DNA from: Sediminispirochaeta smaragdinae DSM 11293
Lineage (GTDB): Bacteria; Spirochaetota; Spirochaetia; DSM-16054; Sediminispirochaetaceae
Length of the DNA stretch: 64,000 nucleotides
Assembly (NCBI RefSeq): GCF_000143985.1
Contig: NC_014364.1
Location: forward strand, 248,001 to 312,000
Reading direction: 5' to 3'
Part shown: in pieces, positions 32,195-40,533 of the stretch
Position numbering within the stretch: position 1 is the stretch's first letter
Layout of the letters: every line of letters begins with the position of its first letter
Program-made: the position numbers and the translations under genes
The notes under the pieces: model-generated
What the model saw: only the letters and a program-made list of their open reading frames with translations
Database searches by the model: none
Told to the model about the DNA's origin: nothing

Positions 32195-32914
32195 ATCAGA
32201 ACGTTTCCATTTTTTCTACTGATGGTACCGATTACCCTTACCTGTGCTCATATTGTTTCCAGAAATGAGATGCCGCCGGAGCCGGTTGCCGATCTTGTTG
32301 ATGTGGAAGCTGTTTCCGGTGCTGCGGATGAGATGTCTTATTCCATAGATGTGGCGGCGGATGATGATATTGTTCTTGCACTTTACGGTAATCCGATGTT
32401 TCATCAGCAAGTGAAGGATTTCTTTACCGCAGAAACCGGTTCTCAGCGTATCGCCGATATCGTCTTACAGGAGGCTGAGGAGAACGACATTCCCCCCACC
32501 CTTGCCTTTGCCCTTGCATGGGTGGAAAGCCGCTATCGAACCGATGCCGTAAACCGTAATTCCGGTTCCGTCGACAGAGGATTATTCCAACTGAATAGTC
32601 GTAGTTTTCCCAACCTTTCCGAAGAGCAGTTTTTTGATCCGGTGACAAATGCCAAGGAAGGCTTACACTATTTACGCTACTGCCTGGATGTCGGAGAAAA
32701 TCGAGTGGTCGCTCTTGCCATGTATAATGCCGGGAGAAGCAGGGTCACTGGCAAGGGAACCCCGAAGATGACCTTGGATTACATATCAAGGATCCTTGAT
32801 TATCAGGAAGAACTCAATGAGCGCTTTGCACATCTCCATCTCCGGGAAAAGAGTGCCGTGAAAGAGGCGGGGAAGGTTCGTTATGTACTTGACAGAGGGA
32901 AGGGAAGTAAATAG
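32195..32914 (+). CDS. Lytic murein transglycosylase (SLT domain), probable ATC start
   Basis: A peptidoglycan-cleaving lytic transglycosylase acting outside the inner membrane, about 239 residues. The SLT domain spans about 85-205: LAFALAWVESRYRTDAVNRN with the catalytic Glu, GSVDRGLFQLNSRSF, and VVALAMYNAGRSRV. A hydrophobic N terminus (RTFPFFLLMVPITLTCAH) is a signal or lipoprotein-type leader. The start is unusual: a perfect TTAAGGAGG is followed after 6 nt by ATC 32195. The only other in-frame choices are TTG 32168, without a Shine-Dalgarno, and ATG 32222, which would cut the leader in half. The next gene follows after 9 nt. Confidence 0.82.
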   Translation: MRTFPFFLLMVPITLTCAHIVSRNEMPPEPVADLVDVEAVSGAADEMSYSIDVAADDDIVLALYGNPMFHQQVKDFFTAETGSQRIADIVLQEAEENDIPPTLAFALAWVESRYRTDAVNRNSGSVDRGLFQLNSRSFPNLSEEQFFDPVTNAKEGLHYLRYCLDVGENRVVALAMYNAGRSRVTGKGTPKMTLDYISRILDYQEELNERFAHLHLREKSAVKEAGKVRYVLDRGKGSK

Positions 32915-32923
32915 CGTTTCTTT

Positions 32924-34813
32924 ATGATTGTTGTACTGAAACAAAATATATCTCCCGAAAATAAAGAACATGCCCGGCAGTTTCTCTCCCGGAAAGGGTT
33001 TTCGGTGAGGGAGATCGTCGGTGAAGAGGAAACTATCCTCGGTGCTGTTGGAAAAGCTCGGATCGATCAACGTGAAGTCGAACTGCTGCCTGGGGTTGAC
33101 CGGGTCATTCCGATAAGCAAACCATACAAACTTGCAAGTCGTGAGTTGAAAAAGCAGGATACCATTGTCCCGGTAGGCCGGGTCAGGATCGGCGGTAACC
33201 GTGTCGTCGTTATTGCCGGACCTTGTGCCGTGGAGTCTCGTGAACAGATTATGGAAGCCGCCCAGGCGGTCCGTGAAGGCGGGGCTGTCTTGCTTCGCGG
33301 CGGGGCATTTAAACCTCGAACCAGTCCCTACTCCTTTCAGGGCCTTGGAGAAGAGGGGTTGAAACTCCTTAAGGAAGCGGGGGAAAAGTACGACCTTCCG
33401 ATCGTGACCGAGATTGTGGGAACCGACTACGCCGACCTGATGAACGATTATGTCGATGTTTTTCAGATCGGAGCCAGAAATATGCAGAATTTTGAGCTCC
33501 TGAAACGGGTTGGGTCTCTGGGAAAGCCTGTTATCCTGAAGCGGGGGCTTTCCGCTACCATTGAGGAATGGCTGATGGCGGCGGAGTACCTTATGGCTCA
33601 CGGCAGCGATAATGTGATTCTATGTGAACGGGGAATCAGGACGTTTGAGACCTATACCAGAAACACCCTTGACCTCTCTGCTATTCCCGTGGTTAAGAAA
33701 TTGAGCCATCTGCCGGTGCTGGTCGATCCCAGTCATGGCACGGGACTCAGGGAAAAGGTCCATCCCATGGCTCTGGCCGCAGTTGCAGCAGGGGCGGACG
33801 GCCTCATGGTCGAGGTCCATCCCCATCCTGAACAGGCCCTCTCCGACGGCCCGCAGTCCCTTCTTCCTGATCAATTTGAAAAACTGATGCGTGATCTCCA
33901 GGCCCTGAGTCCTGTCATCGAACGGGAAATAGAACGGGTTCCGGTCTCGATTGCATCGCCGACTGTTTCCGTAAACGGAAAATCTTCCGGAAAGATCGCT
34001 TTTCAGGGAATGCATGGGGCCTACAGCGAACGGGCCATTGTGCGTTATTTTGGGGAAGAGGCATCCACGCTTCCTTGCCCCTCTTTCAGATCGGTTTTCG
34101 AAACGGTTTTAAGTGGGCAGGTTCGTTTCGGTGTGGTACCGATTGAGAATAGCCTGGCCGGTACCATCTACGAAAATATCGATCTTCTGCAGCAGTATCC
34201 CGATATCACCATTGTTGGGGAACAGAAGGTCCGGATCATCCATAACCTTATTGGGCAAAAAGGAGCGGATATCGCCGAAGTTCGTAAGGTCTTTAGTCAT
34301 CCCCAGGGGCTTGCCCAATGTTCGGCATTTTTTGACAGGCATCCTGAGATGGAGCGGGTTCCTTTCTATGATACCGCCGGGGCTGTGGCCACGGTTTCTC
34401 AAATGAATGATCCGCAGTGTGCGGCTATTGCAGGGGAAGAGGCAGCAAAGACCTACAACATGGAGATCCTTCAGAAGGGGATCGAGACGAATCCGAGAAA
34501 CTACACCCGCTTTTTCGTTGTTACGAGGAGCGATGATCCCATTACCGCTCTCCGGGAGAGGGTAAATATGGCTGCTGTTTCTTTTGCAACCCCGGATCAG
34601 CCAGGAGCCCTCTTTGCTTGTCTCAAGGTCTTTGCCGATAATGGTCTGAACATGAAAAAACTTGAAAGCCGTCCCATCGAGGGGAAACCGTGGCAGTATC
34701 GTTTTTTTGTTGCGCTTGAGGTCACAGATGAAGAGGTTCTGAAAAAGAGCCTCACGGCGTTGGAGCCGGTAAGCGATGACCTGCGATTTCTCGGAGTGTA
34801 CGAATCGAGATAG
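32924..34813 (+). CDS. Fused DAHP synthase - prephenate dehydratase - ACT
   Basis: A bifunctional aromatic amino acid enzyme of 629 residues. Residues 1-90 are the ferredoxin-like regulatory domain of Thermotoga-type (type I-beta) DAHP synthase. Residues 91-335 are its catalytic barrel ([46 protein letters not shown]). After a Ser/Val-rich linker, residues 356-535 are prephenate dehydratase ([33 protein letters not shown]). Residues 548-626 are an ACT domain with PGALF and ESRP for phenylalanine feedback. The enzyme thus joins the first step of the shikimate pathway to the phenylalanine branch. It lies 9 nt after the transglycosylase; no aro genes adjoin. Confidence 0.93.
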   Translation: MIVVLKQNISPENKEHARQFLSRKGFSVREIVGEEETILGAVGKARIDQREVELLPGVDRVIPISKPYKLASRELKKQDTIVPVGRVRIGGNRVVVIAGPCAVESREQIMEAAQAVREGGAVLLRGGAFKPRTSPYSFQGLGEEGLKLLKEAGEKYDLPIVTEIVGTDYADLMNDYVDVFQIGARNMQNFELLKRVGSLGKPVILKRGLSATIEEWLMAAEYLMAHGSDNVILCERGIRTFETYTRNTLDLSAIPVVKKLSHLPVLVDPSHGTGLREKVHPMALAAVAAGADGLMVEVHPHPEQALSDGPQSLLPDQFEKLMRDLQALSPVIEREIERVPVSIASPTVSVNGKSSGKIAFQGMHGAYSERAIVRYFGEEASTLPCPSFRSVFETVLSGQVRFGVVPIENSLAGTIYENIDLLQQYPDITIVGEQKVRIIHNLIGQKGADIAEVRKVFSHPQGLAQCSAFFDRHPEMERVPFYDTAGAVATVSQMNDPQCAAIAGEEAAKTYNMEILQKGIETNPRNYTRFFVVTRSDDPITALRERVNMAAVSFATPDQPGALFACLKVFADNGLNMKKLESRPIEGKPWQYRFFVALEVTDEEVLKKSLTALEPVSDDLRFLGVYESR

Positions 34814-34817
34814 GACC

Positions 34818-36236
34818 TTATTCGAGATCGGGCTGGACACCCAATTTCTTGAGCTGTTCTATCTCTTCTTTTTGGCTGACATATTCGTGGCGTTTTTGAT
34901 TAGCTTTCACCACGCTGTTTTTGATGGCGGTGATCTCAAGTTTGATGCCGCGAATCATTTGCCGCTGGAGTCGGGGGACCTCACTTTTGAAGTAGGTATC
35001 CAGAGCCGGCAGCTTGTTGTTCAGTTTAATGATCTCATCGATCTTGCTGCTTAAAAACTCGAAGAGCTTTTCTTCGGAAAAGCCTTCGAGACGTTTGTAG
35101 GTCGGCCCCATTTTATTTCCCATAACCGCAAGCATTCGCGCAAGTTTCTGTGTCTCTTCCACAAAAAGGTCAAAATCGAGTTTGACGGTTCGCGAGGTTC
35201 CCGTATTTTGGTCGAACAGCTCTATCTCATAGATTCGTTTCTCGTCCTCTTTCATTACCAGACTGCGAACCCATCGTTTGAATCGTTCTCCCATGGTAAC
35301 TGGCTGCTCTGCCAGAATCATGGCATTATGGTTGAGTTTGCGGACGGCCTGCTCCACAGGCGTCGAAGCGGTTGAAAGGATGCGGCAACCGTCGAGGAGG
35401 TGGGGTTTGAAGGATTGCTGTGCCTTGTTGTGCTGTTTTTCCCGGCGGATCTGAAGCTTGTCGATCAGCTCCTTTCTTCTTTTCTCAAAATCATAGGCAG
35501 CATCTTCGTCGAGAATTTCTTCCACCAACTCTGGAAAATAAGGGGTATCACCTAGAACCTGGGGAAATTTACGCTTAATTGCTTTGATAACCTCTTCCCT
35601 GCGTTCCCGAATTGCCTCGGTCTTGAGTTCCATGGTGGCAAGCAGATTCCTGCGGAGTTCAAGCTTGTAGCGCTCCCTCTGATATATCGTTGTCTTTTTT
35701 AGAACGGTGAGAATTTGCTTTGTCGCTTTCGCCATCTGCAGCACCGAATCGTTGATCACACCGCTGCTTATGGGGTCGCTTCCCTGCCTCATCCTGCCCA
35801 AAAGTTCGGCGATAATTCGTGTGGTCATATTCGATGAGCTTTCGGCAAGGCTTTCCCAATGGATATAGGTGATCAACTCTTTAATTCGTTTGATGCGTGG
35901 CATGGTCAGAAAGTCGGCACTAAACTGGTAGTAGTGATTGAGAAAATCAAGCTGGCTGTCGAACATGGAAAGGCGCTGGCTCATGCGGTCGGCCTTTTCG
36001 CTTTCGATGATGGGGCCGCTCTCCGGGGCCTCGACCTCGGAAATTTTCATGTCGTGCTTGTAAGGGTCCTCATGTACAAGACTCTTACGCAGCATGACAT
36101 TGTAGAAAGCTTGAAAGGAGGCGTAATAGCTACGTGACGCATCTTTCAGCTTCGGAAGCTCATTTCCTTCAAGATGGTTGCGGTAAGAGAGAATTGCCTC
36201 TTCCAGCTGTTCAAGAAAACCGTCTGTCCCTTCCAT
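34818..36236 (-). CDS. Coiled-coil hypothetical protein, 472 aa
   Basis: I do not recognise a named family. The protein is soluble, strongly helical and rich in Arg, Lys, Glu and Leu, with several coiled-coil stretches (about 150-290 and 390-465) and no signal peptide or membrane helix. Segments such as RYKLELRRNLLATMELKTEAIRERREEV (in part) and the final KRHEYVSQKEEIEQLKKLG suggest a long rod or a protein-binding scaffold. It converges on the aroF-pheA fusion 5 nt away. The start lies 9 nt after GATAAT and lacks a Shine-Dalgarno. Probably restricted to spirochaetes. Confidence 0.65.
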   Translation of the reverse strand: MEGTDGFLEQLEEAILSYRNHLEGNELPKLKDASRSYYASFQAFYNVMLRKSLVHEDPYKHDMKISEVEAPESGPIIESEKADRMSQRLSMFDSQLDFLNHYYQFSADFLTMPRIKRIKELITYIHWESLAESSSNMTTRIIAELLGRMRQGSDPISSGVINDSVLQMAKATKQILTVLKKTTIYQRERYKLELRRNLLATMELKTEAIRERREEVIKAIKRKFPQVLGDTPYFPELVEEILDEDAAYDFEKRRKELIDKLQIRREKQHNKAQQSFKPHLLDGCRILSTASTPVEQAVRKLNHNAMILAEQPVTMGERFKRWVRSLVMKEDEKRIYEIELFDQNTGTSRTVKLDFDLFVEETQKLARMLAVMGNKMGPTYKRLEGFSEEKLFEFLSSKIDEIIKLNNKLPALDTYFKSEVPRLQRQMIRGIKLEITAIKNSVVKANQKRHEYVSQKEEIEQLKKLGVQPDLE

Positions 36237-36245
36237 AGGGTTACT

Positions 36246-36274
36246 ATTATCACGTAAAATAGAAAAATCAGCAA
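36246..36274 (-). promoter_or_regulatory. Promoter of the 472-aa coiled-coil gene
   Basis: On the minus strand TTGCTG (36274-36269), a 17-nt spacer and GATAAT (36251-36246), 9 nt before ATG 36236. The leader would be 2-3 nt at most. Confidence 0.45.
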
Positions 36275-36294
36275 CAAGCTGTTTGGGGGCTATC

Positions 36295-36837
36295 GTGGGA
36301 ACTATTACAGATTTTATGCCCGAGAAGCTTATTATCGGGGTACTTTCTTCGTTGCCCGACCGTTTTGTTCGGGTTGAGCCGCAATTAAGAGAGGAGTTCG
36401 GTGCTATCGACTACAGTAGCGAAGAGCTTCCTTTTACCTATACCACCTACTATGACAACGAGATGGGGACACCGATCTTCCGCAGGTTTTATGCCTTTCG
36501 TGAGCCGATCGATCCGCAACGCCTTGCTTCTGTAAAAAGGAGATCCAACAAACTTGAAGGGGTGTGGGGCGAGGCTGGCCACCGTCGCATAAACCTTGAT
36601 CCCGGGCTTCTTGGTTTGGGGCGGCTTATTCTTGCTTCTACAAAAGGTCCTGGGCACAGAATCCCCCTTTCCGAAGGCATCTATGCAGAAGTAACCCTTT
36701 TTTTCCGGGCAGGATCATATCAGGCCCTTCCCTGGACCTATCCCGATTTTAGGAGTGAGGCGTACCAAAAGATACTGAAAGATATTCGTGATATTTACCA
36801 CAGGCAGTTAAAGGAGCTTGGCTTTTCTGTTTCTTAG
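36295..36837 (+). CDS. DUF4416 family protein
   Basis: A 180-residue soluble protein of the DUF4416 family, recognisable by PEKLIIGVLSSLPD near the N terminus, the YYDNEMGTPIFRRFYAFREPIDP segment, and KRRSNKLEGVWGEAGHRRINLDPGLLG. The function of the family is unknown. I chose GTG 36295 because it gives the usual MGxI...PEKL opening and GGGGG lies 5 nt upstream; a TTG 12 nt earlier is less likely. The gene is divergent from the coiled-coil gene and is followed after 45 nt by a lipoprotein gene. Confidence 0.82.
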   Translation: MGTITDFMPEKLIIGVLSSLPDRFVRVEPQLREEFGAIDYSSEELPFTYTTYYDNEMGTPIFRRFYAFREPIDPQRLASVKRRSNKLEGVWGEAGHRRINLDPGLLGLGRLILASTKGPGHRIPLSEGIYAEVTLFFRAGSYQALPWTYPDFRSEAYQKILKDIRDIYHRQLKELGFSVS

Positions 36838-36882
36838 CATGTTTCTGAAGTGCCTGGGCTTTTTCTGCTGTGTAAAAGGTAC

Positions 36883-37662
36883 ATGAGATGTCTTCGTTTC
36901 CTGGTTTTCGCTTTTCTTGTCCTTGGGTTTTCTTCTTGTACGTTTTTCTCAGGGGATGTTTCCCTGCTTGTCCGATTGCCCGATGCAGAGGGATGGGAGG
37001 TGTACTTCCCCGATTGCAACGAAATCGTTCGTTCGGCAGCAGTACCTGCTGGGGTCTCCTCTATTCGTCTGGCAATCTGTAGGGGTGTTTTGCAGCCCGT
37101 ATGGGCCTGTTCACCCAACAGGCCATGGCTTGAGGCGGGAGGAATCCTTTGGAGGGGCGGATGTGGACCTTCGGGAGAGCCCCCGTTCTGGCGCTTCTCA
37201 GGAGATGATAATCCCGATGCATCCCCTGAGCTTTCTTTATGCCGAGAGGGGGCTGTGGTTGCAGATATCATGCTTACCTTGTGGAAGCGGCGGCAGGATT
37301 TCGAAGATCTAAACATCGAACGCCTCTATGTGCGTATGGTCGCCGTATCGGGCGGAGAGATGCGGGCCATAGATTGCAGACGGATTCAATGTGATCTTCT
37401 CTTTCGTTGTTTTTCCGCATATTCCGTTCGCCTTCTGCCCCGTTTCGACACGATCCTTTATCTTCCTGCTTTCCTTTCTTCCAATATTGATTCTGCTCTT
37501 GATCCCTTGGATGCTTCTTCTTGCGTTGCTGCAACCCTTCTTGTCGACGGAACGCTGATTCTGAAAGATATCTACAAAGGGCGTCATTACTTTCGTCTGC
37601 CCGAATGCATACTTATTATCGATTGCGACGGATCGGAATGTGTATGGGGGGTATTACACTAG
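36883..37662 (+). CDS. Lipoprotein of unknown function
   Basis: A 259-residue predicted lipoprotein: the leader MRCLRFLVFAFLVLGFSSC ends in a lipobox-type LGFSSC with C19 as the lipidated residue. The mature protein is unusually rich in Cys (about fifteen, many in short pairs such as RRIQCDLLFRC) and has strand-like segments, so disulfides or metal binding are possible. I recognise no domain. ATG 36883 is preferred to a GTG at 36850 because it gives a compact leader and AAAAGG lies just upstream. It follows the DUF4416 gene closely. Confidence 0.68.
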   Translation: MRCLRFLVFAFLVLGFSSCTFFSGDVSLLVRLPDAEGWEVYFPDCNEIVRSAAVPAGVSSIRLAICRGVLQPVWACSPNRPWLEAGGILWRGGCGPSGEPPFWRFSGDDNPDASPELSLCREGAVVADIMLTLWKRRQDFEDLNIERLYVRMVAVSGGEMRAIDCRRIQCDLLFRCFSAYSVRLLPRFDTILYLPAFLSSNIDSALDPLDASSCVAATLLVDGTLILKDIYKGRHYFRLPECILIIDCDGSECVWGVLH

Positions 37663-37670
37663 GTGCTTTC

Positions 37671-37711
37671 TATCGGCACCGAAATATATATCGGCAGACA
37701 TATAGCCGATA
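37671..37711 (+). repeat. Three TATCGGC copies, two direct and one inverted
   Basis: TATCGGCA occurs at 37671-37678 and 37689-37696 (18-bp spacing), with the inverted GCCGATA at 37705-37711, making a 7-bp stem with the second copy. It lies in the 134-base gap between convergent genes. It could be a regulator site or a weak terminator; no long T run follows directly. Confidence 0.45.
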
Positions 37712-37796
37712 CGTGCTGCAGCATCTCTCGTTTTTTTAATAGGGCTGACCCATGGCATAGCATGAAGCAGCCCGTGTTCGTTTTATAAAGACCTTG

Positions 37797-39329
37797 TTAT
37801 TCTTTCCCTAAGAATATAGCAGCATCTTTTGCGGCGAAACGACCTGAGTTTACAGCCCAGCCCTGCTGTGATCCGGCACAGTACACGACATCATAGGAAT
37901 CGCCATAGAGGCCGCCTGCATCGCTTCCTGCAGCATACAATCCGGGAATAACCTTGCCATCCAGATCGAGAACCTGAGCATCCTTGTTCACAGTCAATCC
38001 ACCGACTGTAGTGAAATATCCTACCTCCAAGGCAAAGGCATAATATGGTCCCTCGGACATTGATACCAAAAACGTTGGTGCCTTATCGAATTCTTCATCA
38101 TTTCCTGCTTCACAATAGGAGTTGTAATTGTTCATGGTTGTAAGCAGAGCGTTTTTATCTACATGAATCAGAGCAGCCAGTTTTTCAAGAGAATCGGCAA
38201 TAAAAATACCTGAATCCGATTTGCTCAACTGTTCATTCATCTCTTTATACAGATCAGTCAGTTTGGTCCCGGTCACGGTATATTCACCGGTTCCGAAAAT
38301 GCAGCCTTTTTCCACAAGATAGTCCAGATTTGCCTTATTCATGATGCTGTATACCTTGTCCTGACTCTTAATGGCATTGCCGGAGTAAGAAAAATTACGG
38401 CCGGCAATACTCTCATCGGCAAAACGGACGCCGTCCTGATTTACCCAAACCATGGTAGGCTGAAAGGCCGATGCCGTATACAGATGAGTACCATAGGGAA
38501 CCCCTTTCAGATTTCCTCCGTAGAACACAACGGTCCCGAGATTGGAAGTGGCTGCACCGACATCGATACCCATATTGATTCCGTCCCCGGTACGTCCGGG
38601 CATTCCGATTTGAACGGCGTTTTCCGGGTTAATACCGGCATATTTTCTCATCATTTCAGGATTATCTGAATATCCGCCGGTAGCAAGGATTACAGCAGGC
38701 GCCTCTATGCTCAGCTTTGTACCGTCCTTCTTTTCCGCAATAATGCCTTTGACCTTTCCTTTTTCCATGACAAGCTCTTTTCCGGGAGTTTCGAGCATCA
38801 GGTTTACTCCCGCTTCAATGGCAGCCTTATGCAGTGAGCTTACATACTCTTCTCCCTTTCCCTTAAAAAGATGCCAGGTTTGTACGGAATCCCCCATAAA
38901 GGAGACCCCTGTAAACTTGACGCCGAGACTTTCCAGCCAGTCGATGGTTTCTGCGGAGCTTTCAAAAAATTTCTTTAAAAGAGTACTGTCTGGTATCCAG
39001 TGGTGGTACTCTTCGACAGATTTCAGAACATCTCTCGAGCTTGTTTTTACACCAGCCTCTTTCTGAAAGTGAGAACCCACGGCAAACATCCCTTCTGCCA
39101 TGATCGTACTTCCGCCTGGATAACCGTTTTTTTCCAAGAGAACTACATCCAAACCCAGTTGTCGAGCCTGAATTGCTGCCGACAATCCGGCTCCGCCGGC
39201 TCCTACAACGACAAGATCGGCATGTAAATCCGGATGATTCAAGGTTGCGACGTTCTCCGTCTTCGAACAGGACAGCATCGTCAGCAGGATAAGAAGCGAG
39301 ACCACGATCTTTTTTGAACTACTTTTCAT
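37797..39329 (-). CDS. Lipoprotein FAD-dependent reductase of the fumarate/urocanate reductase type
   Basis: A flavoprotein of 510 residues anchored outside the inner membrane by a lipoprotein leader (LLTMLSC, C21). It has the FAD dinucleotide fold DLVVVGAGGAGLSAAIQA (about 38-55), LLEKNGYPGGSTIMAEGM, an active-site-like HxxGxxx region, and the C-terminal FAD contact VIPGLYAAGSDAGGLYGDSYD. This places it with flavocytochrome c-type fumarate, urocanate and related reductases, but no cytochrome or FMN-binding domain is attached. It may use an unsaturated organic acid as terminal electron acceptor; the substrate is not readable. GGAGGAG precedes the ATG. The divergent LysR gene is its likely regulator. 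Confidence 0.85.
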   Translation of the reverse strand: MKSSSKKIVVSLLILLTMLSCSKTENVATLNHPDLHADLVVVGAGGAGLSAAIQARQLGLDVVLLEKNGYPGGSTIMAEGMFAVGSHFQKEAGVKTSSRDVLKSVEEYHHWIPDSTLLKKFFESSAETIDWLESLGVKFTGVSFMGDSVQTWHLFKGKGEEYVSSLHKAAIEAGVNLMLETPGKELVMEKGKVKGIIAEKKDGTKLSIEAPAVILATGGYSDNPEMMRKYAGINPENAVQIGMPGRTGDGINMGIDVGAATSNLGTVVFYGGNLKGVPYGTHLYTASAFQPTMVWVNQDGVRFADESIAGRNFSYSGNAIKSQDKVYSIMNKANLDYLVEKGCIFGTGEYTVTGTKLTDLYKEMNEQLSKSDSGIFIADSLEKLAALIHVDKNALLTTMNNYNSYCEAGNDEEFDKAPTFLVSMSEGPYYAFALEVGYFTTVGGLTVNKDAQVLDLDGKVIPGLYAAGSDAGGLYGDSYDVVYCAGSQQGWAVNSGRFAAKDAAIFLGKE

Positions 39330-39446
39330 ACGATACGTTACTCCTCCAATGTTCTCAGCATTTTTGTTATCAATAAAAATTTAACTAATATTGGTATATA
39401 TACACCACTTTCTGAAAGATAAGAAATTAATTATTTTGCTGACACT

Positions 39447-39461
39447 ATCGGAATTACCGAT
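39447..39461 (+). promoter_or_regulatory. Candidate LysR operator
   Basis: ATCGG-N5-CCGAT (39447-39461), a perfect 5-bp dyad within a T-N11-A frame, in the 222-base gap between the divergent flavoprotein and LysR genes. The rest of the gap is AT-rich. A possible LysR-gene promoter is TTGACT (39487-39492) with TATAAA (39508-39513), spacing 15. Confidence 0.5.
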
Positions 39462-39551
39462 TATTTACATCGGCGGTCCATTCCTCTTGACTTAGGAGCA
39501 GGCTTGGTATAAAAATTTACGGTTTTATGTAATGTGGAAAAGGAAAAAGTC

Positions 39552-40463
39552 ATGGATATACACCGTATACGCTGTTTTTTAAGTCTGGCGGAACTTATGA
39601 ATTTTACCCGTGCAGCGGAAAAACAGTGTATTACCCAGTCTTCCATGAGCCAGCAGATTCAGGGACTTGAAAATGAAATCGGCGTCCAGTTGTTTGTAAG
39701 GAACAAACGGAATGTTATGCTGACTCCTGCCGGAGAATTTCTGAAGCAGGAATTTCTTGAGTTAATTGAGAAATACGAAGCGGTGTTGGCCCAAACCAGG
39801 CGAATTGCAAATAGAGAAAATAATCACCTTTCTATTTGCTATCATGGTCCCCCAAACTGGGCCTTTCTCCTGCCGATAATTCAGAAATTTCAGAAAGAAA
39901 ATGAGGATTTCCAACTGGAGCTATCCGTTGAAAACTGGGGAGAGATGCCCAACGGCTTGATCACAAGGCAGTTTGATGTGGCCTTTGTCGAAGGAGCCGA
40001 GATCGTGCATAATAACCAAATCGAAAGTTTTTATTTATACCGGGATTATACCTGTTTTGCCATGCATACATCCCACCCTCTAGCAAGAAAGACAAAATTG
40101 ACGGAAGAGGATATCAAAGGGGAGCAGATCGTTATGGTTGACCAGCATGTGGGTGCCAAAAGTATGCACGGGGTCCATGAACGGTTGTTCCGGAGCGGCG
40201 TTGATATGAGCAAAGTTACATTAGTAAAAAAATTTGAAAACTGTATGGCCATGGTTTCGTCGGGCATGGCCATAGTTCCTATGCCGAGGTCGTTCAGAGA
40301 ACCTGATCAGTCGAAAATCGTCTATATCGACTATGACAGAAAAGAAACCTATACGGATATCTATATTGCTTGGTTGAAATGTAATACCACTCCTTCCTTG
40401 TTTGCGTTCATTGAGTTCATCAAAGACAGTATTCGAGGCTTGCTCCCGAGTCTTTCGTTTTAG
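39552..40463 (+). CDS. LysR-family transcriptional regulator
   Basis: A 303-residue LysR regulator. The N-terminal helix-turn-helix is MDIHRIRCFLSLAELMNFTRAAEKQCITQSSMSQQIQGLENEIG in part, followed by LFVRNKRNVMLTPAGE, then a periplasmic-binding-type effector domain (about 90-295). ATG 39552 is chosen because the AAAGGA purine tract lies just upstream; a GTG 18 nt earlier is the alternative. It is divergent from the lipoprotein flavoprotein, the standard arrangement for a LysR activator of the neighbour, probably sensing the flavoprotein's substrate. Confidence 0.9.
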   Translation: MDIHRIRCFLSLAELMNFTRAAEKQCITQSSMSQQIQGLENEIGVQLFVRNKRNVMLTPAGEFLKQEFLELIEKYEAVLAQTRRIANRENNHLSICYHGPPNWAFLLPIIQKFQKENEDFQLELSVENWGEMPNGLITRQFDVAFVEGAEIVHNNQIESFYLYRDYTCFAMHTSHPLARKTKLTEEDIKGEQIVMVDQHVGAKSMHGVHERLFRSGVDMSKVTLVKKFENCMAMVSSGMAIVPMPRSFREPDQSKIVYIDYDRKETYTDIYIAWLKCNTTPSLFAFIEFIKDSIRGLLPSLSF

Positions 40464-40498
40464 CATGGCGATGTTTCGATTACGAAGCGATTCTTAAC

Positions 40499-40527
40499 TT
40501 GTATAGGGAAAACTCTTCGCTTACAAT
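40499..40527 (+). promoter_or_regulatory. Promoter of the adenylate cyclase-HEAT operon
   Basis: TTGTAT (40499-40504), a 17-nt spacer and TACAAT (40522-40527), 6 nt before ATG 40534. Transcription should start on the A of the ATG; no Shine-Dalgarno is present. Confidence 0.7.
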
Positions 40528-40533
40528 AATACC

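Noticed and set aside
37742-37780. GGGCTG and CAGCCC arms as a terminator
   Set aside because: Only 6 bp with a loop of about 20 nt and no adequate T run on either strand.
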